NCBI GenBank assembly: GCA_046330225.1
Contig: JAXLTD010000004.1
Coordinates: 186,001-250,000 of the forward strand
Reading direction: 5' to 3'
DNA: 64,000 nt
Source: CANJIV01 sp046330225
Lineage (GTDB): Bacteria; Actinomycetota; Thermoleophilia; Solirubrobacterales; Solirubrobacteraceae
Shown here: one piece after another, positions 16,325 through 23,685 of the stretch
Position numbering within the stretch: the stretch's first letter is position 1
Layout: each line of letters opens with the position of its first letter
Position numbers and translations under genes: made by a program
Notes under the pieces: model-generated
The model's database searches: none
Told to the model about the DNA's origin: nothing
Seen by the model: only the letters and a program-made list of their open reading frames with translations

Positions 16325-16738
16325 ATGCCCGACCGCGGCCCCACGATCTCGCCCACCCTCCGCTACCGCGACGCCCGCGCGGCGATCACCTTTCTCGAAC
16401 AGGCCTTCGGGTTCGAGCCCGCCGCCGTGCACGAGGGCCCGGACGGGGAGGTCGCTCACGCTGAGCTCGCCTTTGACGGTGGCCTCGTAATGCTGGGAAC
16501 CGCTGCCGATCAGACGGACGGCGCGCCGTACTGGGGCGCGGGGCCGCCGCCCGGCGTCCAGTCGATCTACGTCGTCGTCGGCGACGCCCAGGCCCACCAC
16601 GCCCGCGCCGTCGCTGCGGGCGCGACGATCGAGCGCCCGCTCGGCGAGACCGGCTACGGCTCGACGGACTACTCGGCGCGCGACCCCGAAGGGCACCTGT
16701 GGAACTTCGGGACCTACCGCCCGGCGCCGGCGTCGTGA
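16325..16738 (+). CDS. VOC/glyoxalase-superfamily protein
   Basis: 137 residues with the beta-alpha-beta-beta-beta pattern of the vicinal oxygen chelate fold: YRDARAAITFLEQAFGFE at the start, HAELAFDGGLVMLG in the middle and DPEGHLWNFGTY at the end. It belongs to the PhnB-like single-domain group used for resistance, isomerase or dioxygenase roles; substrate is unknown. Start ATG at 16325 has AGGAG six bases upstream, and a TACGGT box lies about 40 bases further up, so unlike many unit-first genes here it has an ordinary leader. Convergent with the lipase-like gene at 16751. Confidence 0.83.
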   Translation: MPDRGPTISPTLRYRDARAAITFLEQAFGFEPAAVHEGPDGEVAHAELAFDGGLVMLGTAADQTDGAPYWGAGPPPGVQSIYVVVGDAQAHHARAVAAGATIERPLGETGYGSTDYSARDPEGHLWNFGTYRPAPAS

Positions 16739-16750
16739 GGGCGGCGGGCG

Positions 16751-17515
16751 TCAGGCCGCGGCCGGCGCGGCCGTGAAGGCGCCCAGGGCATTCGCGACGG
16801 CGCGGTAGACGGCCGGGTTCACGGCCATCCCGATGTGGCTGGCGTCGACCTCGACGTGCTCGGCGTCGGGATCCAGGCACGAGCGCCAGTCCACGACGCC
16901 GTCGGTGCGCGAGTAGACCGAGACGTAGCCGACGCCGTCCGGCATCCGCCGGGCGAGCCCGTCGCGGAACTCGGCGCAGCAGGCGCCGTCGAGGCAGGCC
17001 TGGCGGAAGAGTCCCGGCACGCCGAGCGACCCGAGCGCGCTCACGGCCCGGACTTGGAGCAGGACGAGCGGGTGGACGGCGAAGGGATCCACCTGCGGCG
17101 AGCCGAGGGCGATCACGCCGCGCACGAGGTCCGGCCGGCGCACGGCGAGCGCCCGGGCCAGGCTCCCCCCGCGGCTCTGGCCGATCACGACGACCGGGCC
17201 GCCGGTCCGCTCGGCCAGCCCCTCGAGCCGTTCGTGCAGCTTCGCGAGCGAGTCGCCCGAGCAGTCGATGTTTGCCCGGGTCCCGGCGGACTTCGTGCGC
17301 CACCCCGCGCGCCGCAGCCACGCGGTCATGACGCCGAGCGAGCCGTCGCCGGCGAGGAAGCCGGGGATGAGGAGCACGCCGCGCCCGTCCCCGGCCGGCA
17401 GGCCATGGCCGCGAATGACCGGATCCCGCAGGAGCGCGGCCAGTTCCAGTCCGGTGCGTCCCTCGCGCCACAAGGGCGGGAAGACGGGCGGGCGCGGCGC
17501 CGGGCGGGCAGCCAT
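16751..17515 (-). CDS. Alpha/beta hydrolase, lipase-like
   Basis: 254 residues with an N-terminal LLIPGFLAGD oxyanion segment and nucleophile elbow GQSRGGSLA (Ser in G-x-S-x-G). Candidate Asp/His follow in SRTDGVVDW and DASHIGMA. Four Cys in the middle (LDGACCAE and nearby) are unusual. The pattern DCSGDSL followed by GQSRGG resembles PGAP1-like or triacylglycerol-lipase-like hydrolases. No signal peptide is evident. Lies 10 bases after the stop of the small gene at 17526 on the same strand, so the two probably form an operon. The ATG at 17515 has no strong Shine-Dalgarno sequence. Confidence 0.8.
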   Translation of the reverse strand: MAARPAPRPPVFPPLWREGRTGLELAALLRDPVIRGHGLPAGDGRGVLLIPGFLAGDGSLGVMTAWLRRAGWRTKSAGTRANIDCSGDSLAKLHERLEGLAERTGGPVVVIGQSRGGSLARALAVRRPDLVRGVIALGSPQVDPFAVHPLVLLQVRAVSALGSLGVPGLFRQACLDGACCAEFRDGLARRMPDGVGYVSVYSRTDGVVDWRSCLDPDAEHVEVDASHIGMAVNPAVYRAVANALGAFTAAPAAA

Positions 17516-17525
17516 GGCCGGAACC

Positions 17526-17885
17526 CTACTGCGCCGCCTTGATCGCCTCGAACACCTCGCGCGCGTGGCCGCCGGCGAACGGCATGGCGTAGTAGTCGGT
17601 CCCGCCCACGTTGAGGCGGCGGCCGTCGAACTCGACCCGCGCCCGCCGCGACGGGGAGGCGAACACGGCCTTCTCCAGCGTGGCCACGTTGATCACCCGG
17701 AAGACGTGGATCGCCGTGTCGGTGGCCACGAGCGCGTGCAAGGTCTCTCGCCGCTTGAACTTCGGCTTCTCGCCGTCCGCGTAGCCCGTCGACTGCATGA
17801 GCGCGACCGCCCGGACCTCCTCGTCTGGGAGCGCCGCGCGCGCAGCGGCGTCGAGCCGCTGCCGGCGGCGGTCGGTCAGGCCCAT
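17526..17885 (-). CDS. Conserved-looking 119-residue protein of unknown function
   Basis: 119 residues, no family recognised. N-terminal half is charged and helical (RRRQRLDAAARAAL). The C-terminal half alternates beta-type segments (HVFRVINVATLEKAVFAS, VEFDGRRLNVGGTDYYAMPF) that could form a small PH-like or Bet-v-type barrel, ending in a helix. It lacks a signal peptide or membrane segment. The ATG at 17885 lies six bases below a TACATT box on the minus strand, which overlaps the divergent promoter of the quinone oxidoreductase. It is followed after 10 bases by the lipase-like gene. The good start signal and codon usage argue that it is real. Confidence 0.68.
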   Translation of the reverse strand: MGLTDRRRQRLDAAARAALPDEEVRAVALMQSTGYADGEKPKFKRRETLHALVATDTAIHVFRVINVATLEKAVFASPSRRARVEFDGRRLNVGGTDYYAMPFAGGHAREVFEAIKAAQ

Positions 17886-17891
17886 GGGCCG

Positions 17892-17901
17892 AATGTACAC
17901 T
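17892..17901. promoter_or_regulatory. Overlapping divergent -10 boxes
   Basis: The ten bases AATGTACACT hold TACACT for the plus-strand quinone oxidoreductase (17896-17901, seven bases before its ATG) and TACATT for the minus-strand gene (17897-17892, six bases before its ATG). The two boxes share two bases, so RNA polymerase cannot melt both at once. Confidence 0.55.
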
Positions 17902-17908
17902 CGCCCGA

Positions 17909-18853
17909 ATGCGAGCCGCCACGATCCGCGACGGCGAGGTCGCCGTCGCCGAGCATCCCGATCCCGAGCCCGGCGCCGGCGAGGTCCTCGTCCGCGTCCG
18001 CGCCGCCGGCCTGAACGGCGCCGACATGCTCCAGCGCCGCGGCCGCTATCCGGCGCCGCCGGGCGCACCCGCCGACATCCCGGGCCTGGAGCTGGCCGGC
18101 GAGGTGGCCGCCTGCGGGCCCGGCGCCACCCGGTTCGCGCCCGGGGACCGCGTCATGGCCATCGTGGCCGGCGGCGGCCAGGCCGAGCTCGCGGTCGTGC
18201 ACGAGCGCGTGGCCATGCCGGTTCCCGCCGGCCTGGGCTGGCCGGAGGCTGGGGGACTGGCCGAGGTCTTCACCACCGCCCACGACGCCGTCTTCACCCA
18301 GGCCGGGCTCGGCGCCGGCGAGCGCCTGCTGGTGCACGGCGCCGCTGGCGGCGTCGGGACGGCGGCAGTCCAGCTCGGCCGGGCCGCCGGGGCGCGGGTC
18401 ACGGCCACGGTGCGCCGGGAGGAGCTGCGCGACGCGGTCGCTGACCTGGGCGCCGGGGCGGTGCTCGACCCCGAGGGCTTTGCCGAGGCGGGGCCGTTCG
18501 ACGTCGTCCTCGAGCTCGTCGGGGCGCCGAACCTCGCGGGGAACCTCCAGGCGCTCGCCACCGGCGGGCGGATCGCGGTCATCGGCGTCGGCGGGGGGCC
18601 CGTCGCCGAGCTCAACCTCCTCGCGCTCATGGGCAAGCGCGCCCGCATCCACGGCTCGACGCTGCGGGCCCGGCCGCTGGAGGAGAAGGCGCTCACCGCC
18701 CGGCGGGTCGAGGCCCACGTGCTCCCGCTGATCGAGAGCGGCGCCGTCCGGGTCCCGGTCGCCGAGACCTTCGCGCTCGACGACGTCGGCGCGGCCTACG
18801 ACCGGTTCGCCGCGGGCGGCAAGCTCGGCAAGATCGTGCTGCTTCCCGGCTGA
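17909..18853 (+). CDS. NAD(P)H-dependent quinone oxidoreductase (zinc-free MDR family)
   Basis: 314 residues of the medium-chain dehydrogenase/reductase superfamily, PIG3/QOR type. GroES-like N-terminal domain with AAGLNGADMLQRRGRYP, then a Rossmann domain with HGAAGGVGTAAVQL for NAD(P)H. Zinc-ligand cysteines of alcohol dehydrogenases are absent, as expected for quinone reductases. It likely reduces quinones or enones in the cytosol using NADPH. Length is close to the family norm (about 325). ATG 17909 lies directly below TACACT and has no Shine-Dalgarno sequence, so it is probably leaderless. It stands alone, divergent from the gene at 17526. Confidence 0.9.
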   Translation: MRAATIRDGEVAVAEHPDPEPGAGEVLVRVRAAGLNGADMLQRRGRYPAPPGAPADIPGLELAGEVAACGPGATRFAPGDRVMAIVAGGGQAELAVVHERVAMPVPAGLGWPEAGGLAEVFTTAHDAVFTQAGLGAGERLLVHGAAGGVGTAAVQLGRAAGARVTATVRREELRDAVADLGAGAVLDPEGFAEAGPFDVVLELVGAPNLAGNLQALATGGRIAVIGVGGGPVAELNLLALMGKRARIHGSTLRARPLEEKALTARRVEAHVLPLIESGAVRVPVAETFALDDVGAAYDRFAAGGKLGKIVLLPG

Positions 18854-18880
18854 GGACCGATCCCGCCAGGTCTGCGCGAC

Positions 18881-18941
18881 CAGAGATGGGCCCTAACTAC
18901 CCAAAACCAACAGAGATTCGCTAGTTTCTGGGGAAGACCCC
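18881..18941 (+). promoter_or_regulatory. metY: metY leader: direct repeat, -10 candidate and hairpin
   Basis: In the 112-base gap before metY, CAGAGAT occurs at 18881-18887 and again at 18911-18917, exactly 30 bases apart (about three helical turns, same face). Each copy pairs with a nearby TCTG as a short inverted repeat. TAGTTT at 18922-18927 is a candidate -10 and GGGG-AAGA-CCCC at 18930-18941 a small hairpin. It is less G+C-rich than its surroundings. The arrangement suggests a repressor or activator operator. I see no SAM riboswitch. Confidence 0.4.
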
Positions 18942-18965
18942 GCGATCCGACACGAAGGAAGCCTG

Positions 18966-20276
18966 ATGAGCCAGCCCGAGCCCGCCCAGCGTCCCGAGAC
19001 CGTCGCCCTCCACGGCGGGCAGGTGGCGGACCCGACCACGAATGCCCGCGCGGTCCCGATCTACCAGACGACCTCCTACCAGTTCGACGACACCCAGCAC
19101 GCCGCGGATCTGTTCGCCCTCAAGGTCCCGGGCAACATCTACACCCGGATCATGAACCCGACGACCGACGTGCTCGAGCAGCGCGTCGCCGCCCTCGAGG
19201 GCGGGATCGGCGCCGTCGCCGTCGCGTCAGGCCAGGCTGCCGTCACGTACTCGGTCCTCAACCTCACCCGGGCCGGCGACAACATCGTGTCGGTCTCGAC
19301 CCTGTACGGGGGCACGTACAACCTGTTCGGCCACACGCTGCCGCAGTACGGCATCGAGGTCCGGTTCGTCGATCCCGACAAGCCCGAGGACATCGCCCGC
19401 CACGTGGACGAGAAGACCCGCCTCGTCTTTGCCGAGACGATCGGCAATCCGCGGCTCAACGTGGTCGACATCGCCGCGTGGGCCGACGCCGCCCATGCCC
19501 ACGGCCTCCCGCTCATCGTCGACAACACCGTGCCGACGCCGATCCTCAGCCGCGTGTTCGACCATGGTGCCGACATCGCGGTCCACTCCGCCACGAAGTT
19601 CATCGGCGGCCACGGGACCTCGATCGGCGGCCTGGTGGTCGACAGCGGGACCTTCGACTGGACCGCGCACAGCGAGCGCTTCCCCGGGCTCACGCAGCCT
19701 GACCCGTCCTACCACGGGGTCGTGTGGTCCGACGCCCTCGGGCCGGCGGCCTACATCGGCCGGGTCCGCACCGTGCTGCTCCGCAACACCGGCGCGGCGC
19801 TCTCGCCGTTCAACGCGTTCATGTTCCTCCAGGGCCTCGAGACCTTGCCGCTGCGGATGGAGCGCCATTCCGAGAATGCGGCGGCCGTGGCCGCGTTCCT
19901 CGAAGGGCACTCCCAGGTGCGCTGGGTCAACTACCCGGGCCTCGAGTCCTCGGACCACAAGGCGATCGCCGACCGCATCCTCTCCGGGGGCTACGGCGCG
20001 CTCGTGACCTTCGGCATCGACGGCGGCGCCGAGGCCGGCCAGAAGTTCATCGAGAGCCTGGAGCTCTTCAGCCACCTCGCGAACATCGGCGACGCGAAGT
20101 CGCTGGCCATCCACCCCGCCACGACCACGCACTCGCAGCTCAACGATGACGAGCTGGCCGACTCCGGCGTGACCCAGGACACGGTGCGCCTGTCGGTGGG
20201 CATCGAGCACATCGACGACATCGTCGCCGACCTCGAGCAGGCGCTGGCGGCCGCGCGGGTCCCCGCCGCGGTGTGA
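18966..20276 (+). CDS. metY: O-acetylhomoserine aminocarboxypropyltransferase (sulfhydrylase)
   Basis: 436 residues, PLP-dependent Cys/Met metabolism family. Converts O-acetylhomoserine plus sulfide to homocysteine. The PLP lysine lies in VHSATKFIGGHGT, the Tyr/Arg phosphate contacts in NIYTRIMNPT, and the insert containing the WTAHSERFPGLT region is typical of MetY rather than the shorter MetB/MetZ. Length (430-440) fits MetY. Start ATG 18966 follows GAAGGAAG, a good ribosome-binding site. The stop overlaps the metX start by four bases (GTGA); metW follows. Methionine synthesis here therefore uses direct sulfhydrylation. Confidence 0.95.
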   Translation: MSQPEPAQRPETVALHGGQVADPTTNARAVPIYQTTSYQFDDTQHAADLFALKVPGNIYTRIMNPTTDVLEQRVAALEGGIGAVAVASGQAAVTYSVLNLTRAGDNIVSVSTLYGGTYNLFGHTLPQYGIEVRFVDPDKPEDIARHVDEKTRLVFAETIGNPRLNVVDIAAWADAAHAHGLPLIVDNTVPTPILSRVFDHGADIAVHSATKFIGGHGTSIGGLVVDSGTFDWTAHSERFPGLTQPDPSYHGVVWSDALGPAAYIGRVRTVLLRNTGAALSPFNAFMFLQGLETLPLRMERHSENAAAVAAFLEGHSQVRWVNYPGLESSDHKAIADRILSGGYGALVTFGIDGGAEAGQKFIESLELFSHLANIGDAKSLAIHPATTTHSQLNDDELADSGVTQDTVRLSVGIEHIDDIVADLEQALAAARVPAAV

Positions 20277-21481
20277 GCGCCGCGGGCGACCCGCCGGCGG
20301 CGGGCTCGCTCGGGCTCGTCGAGACGCAGCAGGCGGTCCTCTTCGACGAGGGCCGCCCGCTGACGTTCGACTCGGGGGCCAGTCTCGCCCCGGTCCAGGT
20401 CGCGTACGAGACCTATGGCGAGCTCAACGCCGCCCGGACCAACGCGGTGTTCGTCTGCCACGCGCTGACCGGCGACGCGCACGCGGCCGGCCACCACGGC
20501 GACCCGGCCCGTCCGGGCTGGTGGGACAACCTGATCGGGCCGGGCAAGCCGGTCGACACCGACCGCTTCTTCGTGGTGTGCCCGAACCTGCTCGGCGGCT
20601 GCCGCGGCACGACCGGGCCCGGGTCCCCCGACCCGGACCGGGACGGGGCGCCGTACGGCCTGCGCTTCCCGCTCTTCACCGTCGCCGACCTCGTGCGCGT
20701 GCACCGCGCGCTCGCCCGCCGGCTCGGGATCGAACGGTTCCTCGCCGCGATCGGCGGCTCGCTCGGCGGGATGCAGGTCCTCCAGTGGGCGCTCGATCAC
20801 CCCGAGGACCTGCACGCGGGCGCGGTCATCTGCGCGAGCGCGCGGCTCAGCGCCCAGAACATCGCGTTCTCGGCGGTCGCGCGCGAGGCGATCCGGCGCG
20901 ACCCAGACTTCCACGGGGGCGACTACGCCGCGCACGGGGTCAAGCCGGAGAACGGCCTGCGCCTGGCCCGGATGCTGGCCCACATCACCTACCTCTCCGA
21001 GGAGTCGATGCGGCAGAAGTTCGGCCGCCGGATCCAGGATGCCGACGAGCCGCGCTTCGCCTTCGACGTCGACTTCCAGGTCGAGAGCTACCTCGCCCAC
21101 CAGGGGGACGTGTTCCTGGATCGCTTCGACGCGAACAGCTACCTCTACCTCACCCGGGTCATGGACTACTTCGACCCGTTCGCCGACCCGGTGCAGACGC
21201 AGGCGCGCCTGGCCGCGCTGCGCAGCCGCTTCCTCGTCGTGTCCTTCGACACCGATTGGCGCTTCGCCACCGAGCACTCGCTCGAGATCGTCCGCACGCT
21301 CGCCGAGGCCGACGTGCCAGTGACGTTCCGGGAGGTCGCCTCGCCGCACGGCCACGACTCGTTCCTCCTGCCCGTGCCCGAGTACCACCGCACCGTCGCC
21401 ACGTTCCTGGATCGCATGGAGGCCGAGGCCGTGCACGGCGCCCCGGCGGCACTCGCTCCGGGGGAGCGGGCGGGACGCTGA
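20273..21481 (+). CDS. metX: Homoserine O-acetyltransferase
   Basis: 402 residues, alpha/beta-hydrolase fold. Transfers an acyl group to homoserine, supplying MetY. Nucleophile Ser in GGSLGGMQ, catalytic Asp in SFDTDWRF and His in PHGHDSFL; the CHALTGDAHAAG and GCRGTTGPGS loops are typical of MetX. Whether the acyl group is acetyl or succinyl cannot be read with certainty, but pairing with a MetY-type enzyme favours acetyl. GTG start overlaps the metY stop (GTGA), and its own stop overlaps the metW ATG by one base. Confidence 0.94.
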   Translation: MSAAGDPPAAGSLGLVETQQAVLFDEGRPLTFDSGASLAPVQVAYETYGELNAARTNAVFVCHALTGDAHAAGHHGDPARPGWWDNLIGPGKPVDTDRFFVVCPNLLGGCRGTTGPGSPDPDRDGAPYGLRFPLFTVADLVRVHRALARRLGIERFLAAIGGSLGGMQVLQWALDHPEDLHAGAVICASARLSAQNIAFSAVAREAIRRDPDFHGGDYAAHGVKPENGLRLARMLAHITYLSEESMRQKFGRRIQDADEPRFAFDVDFQVESYLAHQGDVFLDRFDANSYLYLTRVMDYFDPFADPVQTQARLAALRSRFLVVSFDTDWRFATEHSLEIVRTLAEADVPVTFREVASPHGHDSFLLPVPEYHRTVATFLDRMEAEAVHGAPAALAPGERAGR

Positions 21482-22080
21482 TGCGCCCGGACCTCGAGGT
21501 GATCGCCGGCATGGTGCCGCCCCGTTCGCGCGTGCTCGACGTGGGCTGCGGCGACGGCACGCTGCTCGAGCACCTGATCCGCCACGCCGGGTGCACGGGC
21601 CAGGGCGTCGATGCCTCGAGCCACGGCTTCGCAGCCTGCGTGGCCCGCGGCGTGCCGGTGATCCAGGCCGACGTCGACGCGGGCCTGCCTGCCTTCGCGG
21701 ACCGCTCGTTCGACGTCGCCGTGCTCTCCCTCACGCTCCAGGCGACCCGCGAGCCGGCGTTCGTGCTGCGCGAGCTGATCCGGCTGGCTCCCGTGGCGAT
21801 CGTCTCCGTCCCGAACTTCGGCCACTGGCGCCTGCGGGGCCAGCTCGGGCTGCGGGGCCGGATGCCGGTGTCGCGGACGCTGCCGCATCCGTGGCACGCG
21901 ACCCCGAACATCCACCTCTGCACGATCCGCGACCTCGAGGACCTCCTCGCGGCCGAGCGCCTCGCGGTCGCCGAACTCGCGACGCTCGACGGCCGCGGCG
22001 CGGCCCGGCACGGCCCGCTCGTGCGCCGGTGGCCGAACCTCTTCGCCGCCGAGGTGGCGGTGCGGGTCGTCCCGGCCTAG
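21481..22080 (+). CDS. metW: MetW methyltransferase-like protein
   Basis: 199 residues, class I SAM-methyltransferase fold with VLDVGCGDGTLLEHL as the SAM-binding loop and the family-specific VSVPNFGHWRLRGQL and TPNIHLCTIRD segments. MetW is nearly always encoded after metX and is needed with it for homoserine acylation in some bacteria, although its own reaction is not established. Starts with ATG sharing one base with the metX stop (TGATG), so it is translationally coupled. It ends the metYXW operon and is convergent with the small zinc-ribbon gene. Confidence 0.93.
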   Translation: MRPDLEVIAGMVPPRSRVLDVGCGDGTLLEHLIRHAGCTGQGVDASSHGFAACVARGVPVIQADVDAGLPAFADRSFDVAVLSLTLQATREPAFVLRELIRLAPVAIVSVPNFGHWRLRGQLGLRGRMPVSRTLPHPWHATPNIHLCTIRDLEDLLAAERLAVAELATLDGRGAARHGPLVRRWPNLFAAEVAVRVVPA

Positions 22081-22101
22081 GCGGAGCGTCCGCGCAGCCG
22101 C

Positions 22102-22287
22102 TCAGGCGGCGGCGTCGCCGGCCGGCTCGTCCTCGTCGGCGACGGGGACCACCTCGGCGAGGTGAACGGAGCAGAGCACGGGGCCGCCCTGCTCGAGCGC
22201 GGCTTGCAGTTCCTGATCGGTCAGCTTCGCGCCGCACTCCTCGCAGCGCTCGCCGGCGGATTCCAGGGTGTGCTCTTCGAGATCCAT
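22102..22287 (-). CDS. 61-residue zinc-ribbon-like protein
   Basis: 61 residues with Cys15-x2-Cys18 and Cys39-x2-His42, spaced like a small treble-clef or zinc-ribbon metal site; the rest is acidic. No family recognised. It begins 13 bases after the membrane-protein gene at 22301 ends on the same strand, so it is probably the last gene of the GT4-PHP operon. A TAGACT box ten bases upstream of its ATG on the minus strand could also drive it alone. Acidic zinc ribbons of this size often act as small regulators or protein-protein adaptors, but nothing here identifies a target. Confidence 0.62.
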   Translation of the reverse strand: MDLEEHTLESAGERCEECGAKLTDQELQAALEQGGPVLCSVHLAEVVPVADEDEPAGDAAA

Positions 22288-22300
22288 GGTTCTGCCGAGT

Positions 22301-23011
22301 CTACCCGTCGCGCTCGGCCCGCAGCAGCCCGGGCAGGCGGCCGGCGTTCGGCGCGAGCAGGGCCAGGGCCAGGAAGGGCAGCGCGCTCACCGCCTGGCCG
22401 GCGGCGACCGAGACGGCGAGCGCCGCGGGCAGCGCCGCCACGAGGGCCAGCGCGGTGGCGTCGCGGCGCAGCGGCAGCCGCCACGCGCAGCCGGTGAAGA
22501 ACGCGAGGAAGACCAGGTCCACCAGGGACACGTAGCCGGCAGTCCCGCCGCCGAAGGCCGGAATCGGGCAGACGAACAGGTCGCTCACGGGGGTCTCCCC
22601 GTGCATGAGCGGCGGCGCGTCGGATCCCAGCGTCGACGCGATGCCCACTCCGGCCAGGAACACCGGCACCGCCACGGCGACGGCCGGAGTGGCGATCAGG
22701 CGGGCGGCGGCCAGGCCTGCCCCGGCGGCGAACAGGGCTTTGAAGAGGCTGGCCGCGGCGTCGGCGCCCGCTTCGGTGAGCGCCGCGCCGAGGATCGCCC
22801 CGCCCGCGGCGAACAGGATGAGCCAAGGCATCCCGTCGCTGACCGGGCCCGCGGCGACGACGCAGCCGCCGAGCAGCGCGAGGGCCGGGAGGCCCGCGGC
22901 GAGGACCGCGGCATCGGCGCTGCCGATGGCCGGCAGTGCCGGGACGATCAGGAGCCACGCCAGCGTCGCGGCGTAGACGCCGGTCAGTACGGCGGCAGGT
23001 CGGCGTACCAC
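22301..23011 (-). CDS. Hydrophobic multi-pass membrane protein, unknown function
   Basis: 236 residues, almost entirely hydrophobic Ala/Leu/Val segments giving an estimated seven to eight membrane helices with short loops. One loop, about residues 125-150, reads LGSDAPPLMHGETPVSDLF. A polar SLVDLVFLAFFTG helix holds an intramembrane Asp, which recalls intramembrane proteases, but the second catalytic motif (GxGD) is not seen, so I do not call one. GTG at 23011 is inside the upstream UDG-like gene and the two overlap by 28 bases. A start at the CTG over the UDG-like stop is the alternative. It is third in the GT4-PHP operon. Confidence 0.65.
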   Translation of the reverse strand: MVRRPAAVLTGVYAATLAWLLIVPALPAIGSADAAVLAAGLPALALLGGCVVAAGPVSDGMPWLILFAAGGAILGAALTEAGADAAASLFKALFAAGAGLAAARLIATPAVAVAVPVFLAGVGIASTLGSDAPPLMHGETPVSDLFVCPIPAFGGGTAGYVSLVDLVFLAFFTGCAWRLPLRRDATALALVAALPAALAVSVAAGQAVSALPFLALALLAPNAGRLPGLLRAERDG

Positions 23012-23685
23012 TGGCCCAGCGCGCGGAAGGCGCCCCAGAAGGCGCGCTTGCTGGATTCGTCGTCCAGGGCCTCGTCGATGTTCGGGACCACGAGGGCCTC
23101 GATCGAGGGCGTCAGGCGCTGGATCTCGCCGATGCGCGGCTGCACCGGGCGCGCGAGCGGGATGTCGAGGTCGTTGAGCACGCCGAGCGCCTCGCCGCCC
23201 ATCACGACGACGATCTTCGGCGAAACGATCGCCAGTTCCTCGGTGATGCGGGCGATGCACGCCGGGTCGGCGAGCGACGGGTCCGCCACCGGGCACTTCA
23301 CGCACAGCGTGCCGTAGACGGCGAGCGGGTCGATCGAGAGCCGCTTGAAGGACTTCATGAGGGCGGTGCCGGCCCGTCCGTAGAAGGCGACGCCCTCCTC
23401 GATCTCCGACGGCCGCGGCGCGTGCTTGAGGAGGAAGACGTCCGCCTGCGGATGCCCCGACCCGAGGACCGGCATCAGGCTCCCGCGCGGGCAGTGCGGG
23501 CACTCCTGGATCTCGCGCGTCAGCGTGTTGAGCTCGCGGATCGCGCGCTCGAGGTACTTCTCCCGGATCTCGTCGTCGGTGGCCGGCATCGCCTGATGCT
23601 GATTGGACGGCGCCCCCGGGTCTCCCTGCCGGTGCATCGCGGTTTGCGTCCTGGGCGATGTCGTGCGGCGCTCAGGCGCCGGCAT
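22984..23685 (-). CDS. Uracil-DNA glycosylase family 4/5-like protein with altered active site
   Basis: 233 residues from ATG 23685, which has AGGAG seven bases upstream and overlaps the preceding stop by 14 bases. A shorter start at 23589 would begin next to the conserved domain. CPHC, then CVKC and a further Cys follow the 4Fe-4S pattern of family 4 uracil-DNA glycosylases, and FYGRAGTALMKSF and IVVVMGGEAL match the family. However, motif A (normally GEAPG) reads KHAPRP, and the C-terminal His-Pro motif is replaced by VVPNIDEAL. The fold and cluster appear kept but glycosylase activity is doubtful. It may bind nucleic acid or a nucleotide for another purpose. Confidence 0.72.
   Translation of the reverse strand: MPAPERRTTSPRTQTAMHRQGDPGAPSNQHQAMPATDDEIREKYLERAIRELNTLTREIQECPHCPRGSLMPVLGSGHPQADVFLLKHAPRPSEIEEGVAFYGRAGTALMKSFKRLSIDPLAVYGTLCVKCPVADPSLADPACIARITEELAIVSPKIVVVMGGEALGVLNDLDIPLARPVQPRIGEIQRLTPSIEALVVPNIDEALDDESSKRAFWGAFRALGQWYADLPPY

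Noticed and set aside
18854..18965. SAM or other riboswitch before metY
   Set aside because: I looked for the multi-helix SAM core and T-box features; only short repeats and one small hairpin were found.
22301..23011. Intramembrane aspartyl protease (presenilin-like) call for the membrane protein
   Set aside because: A single helix Asp (SLVDLVF) is present but the GxGD and partner YD motifs are absent.
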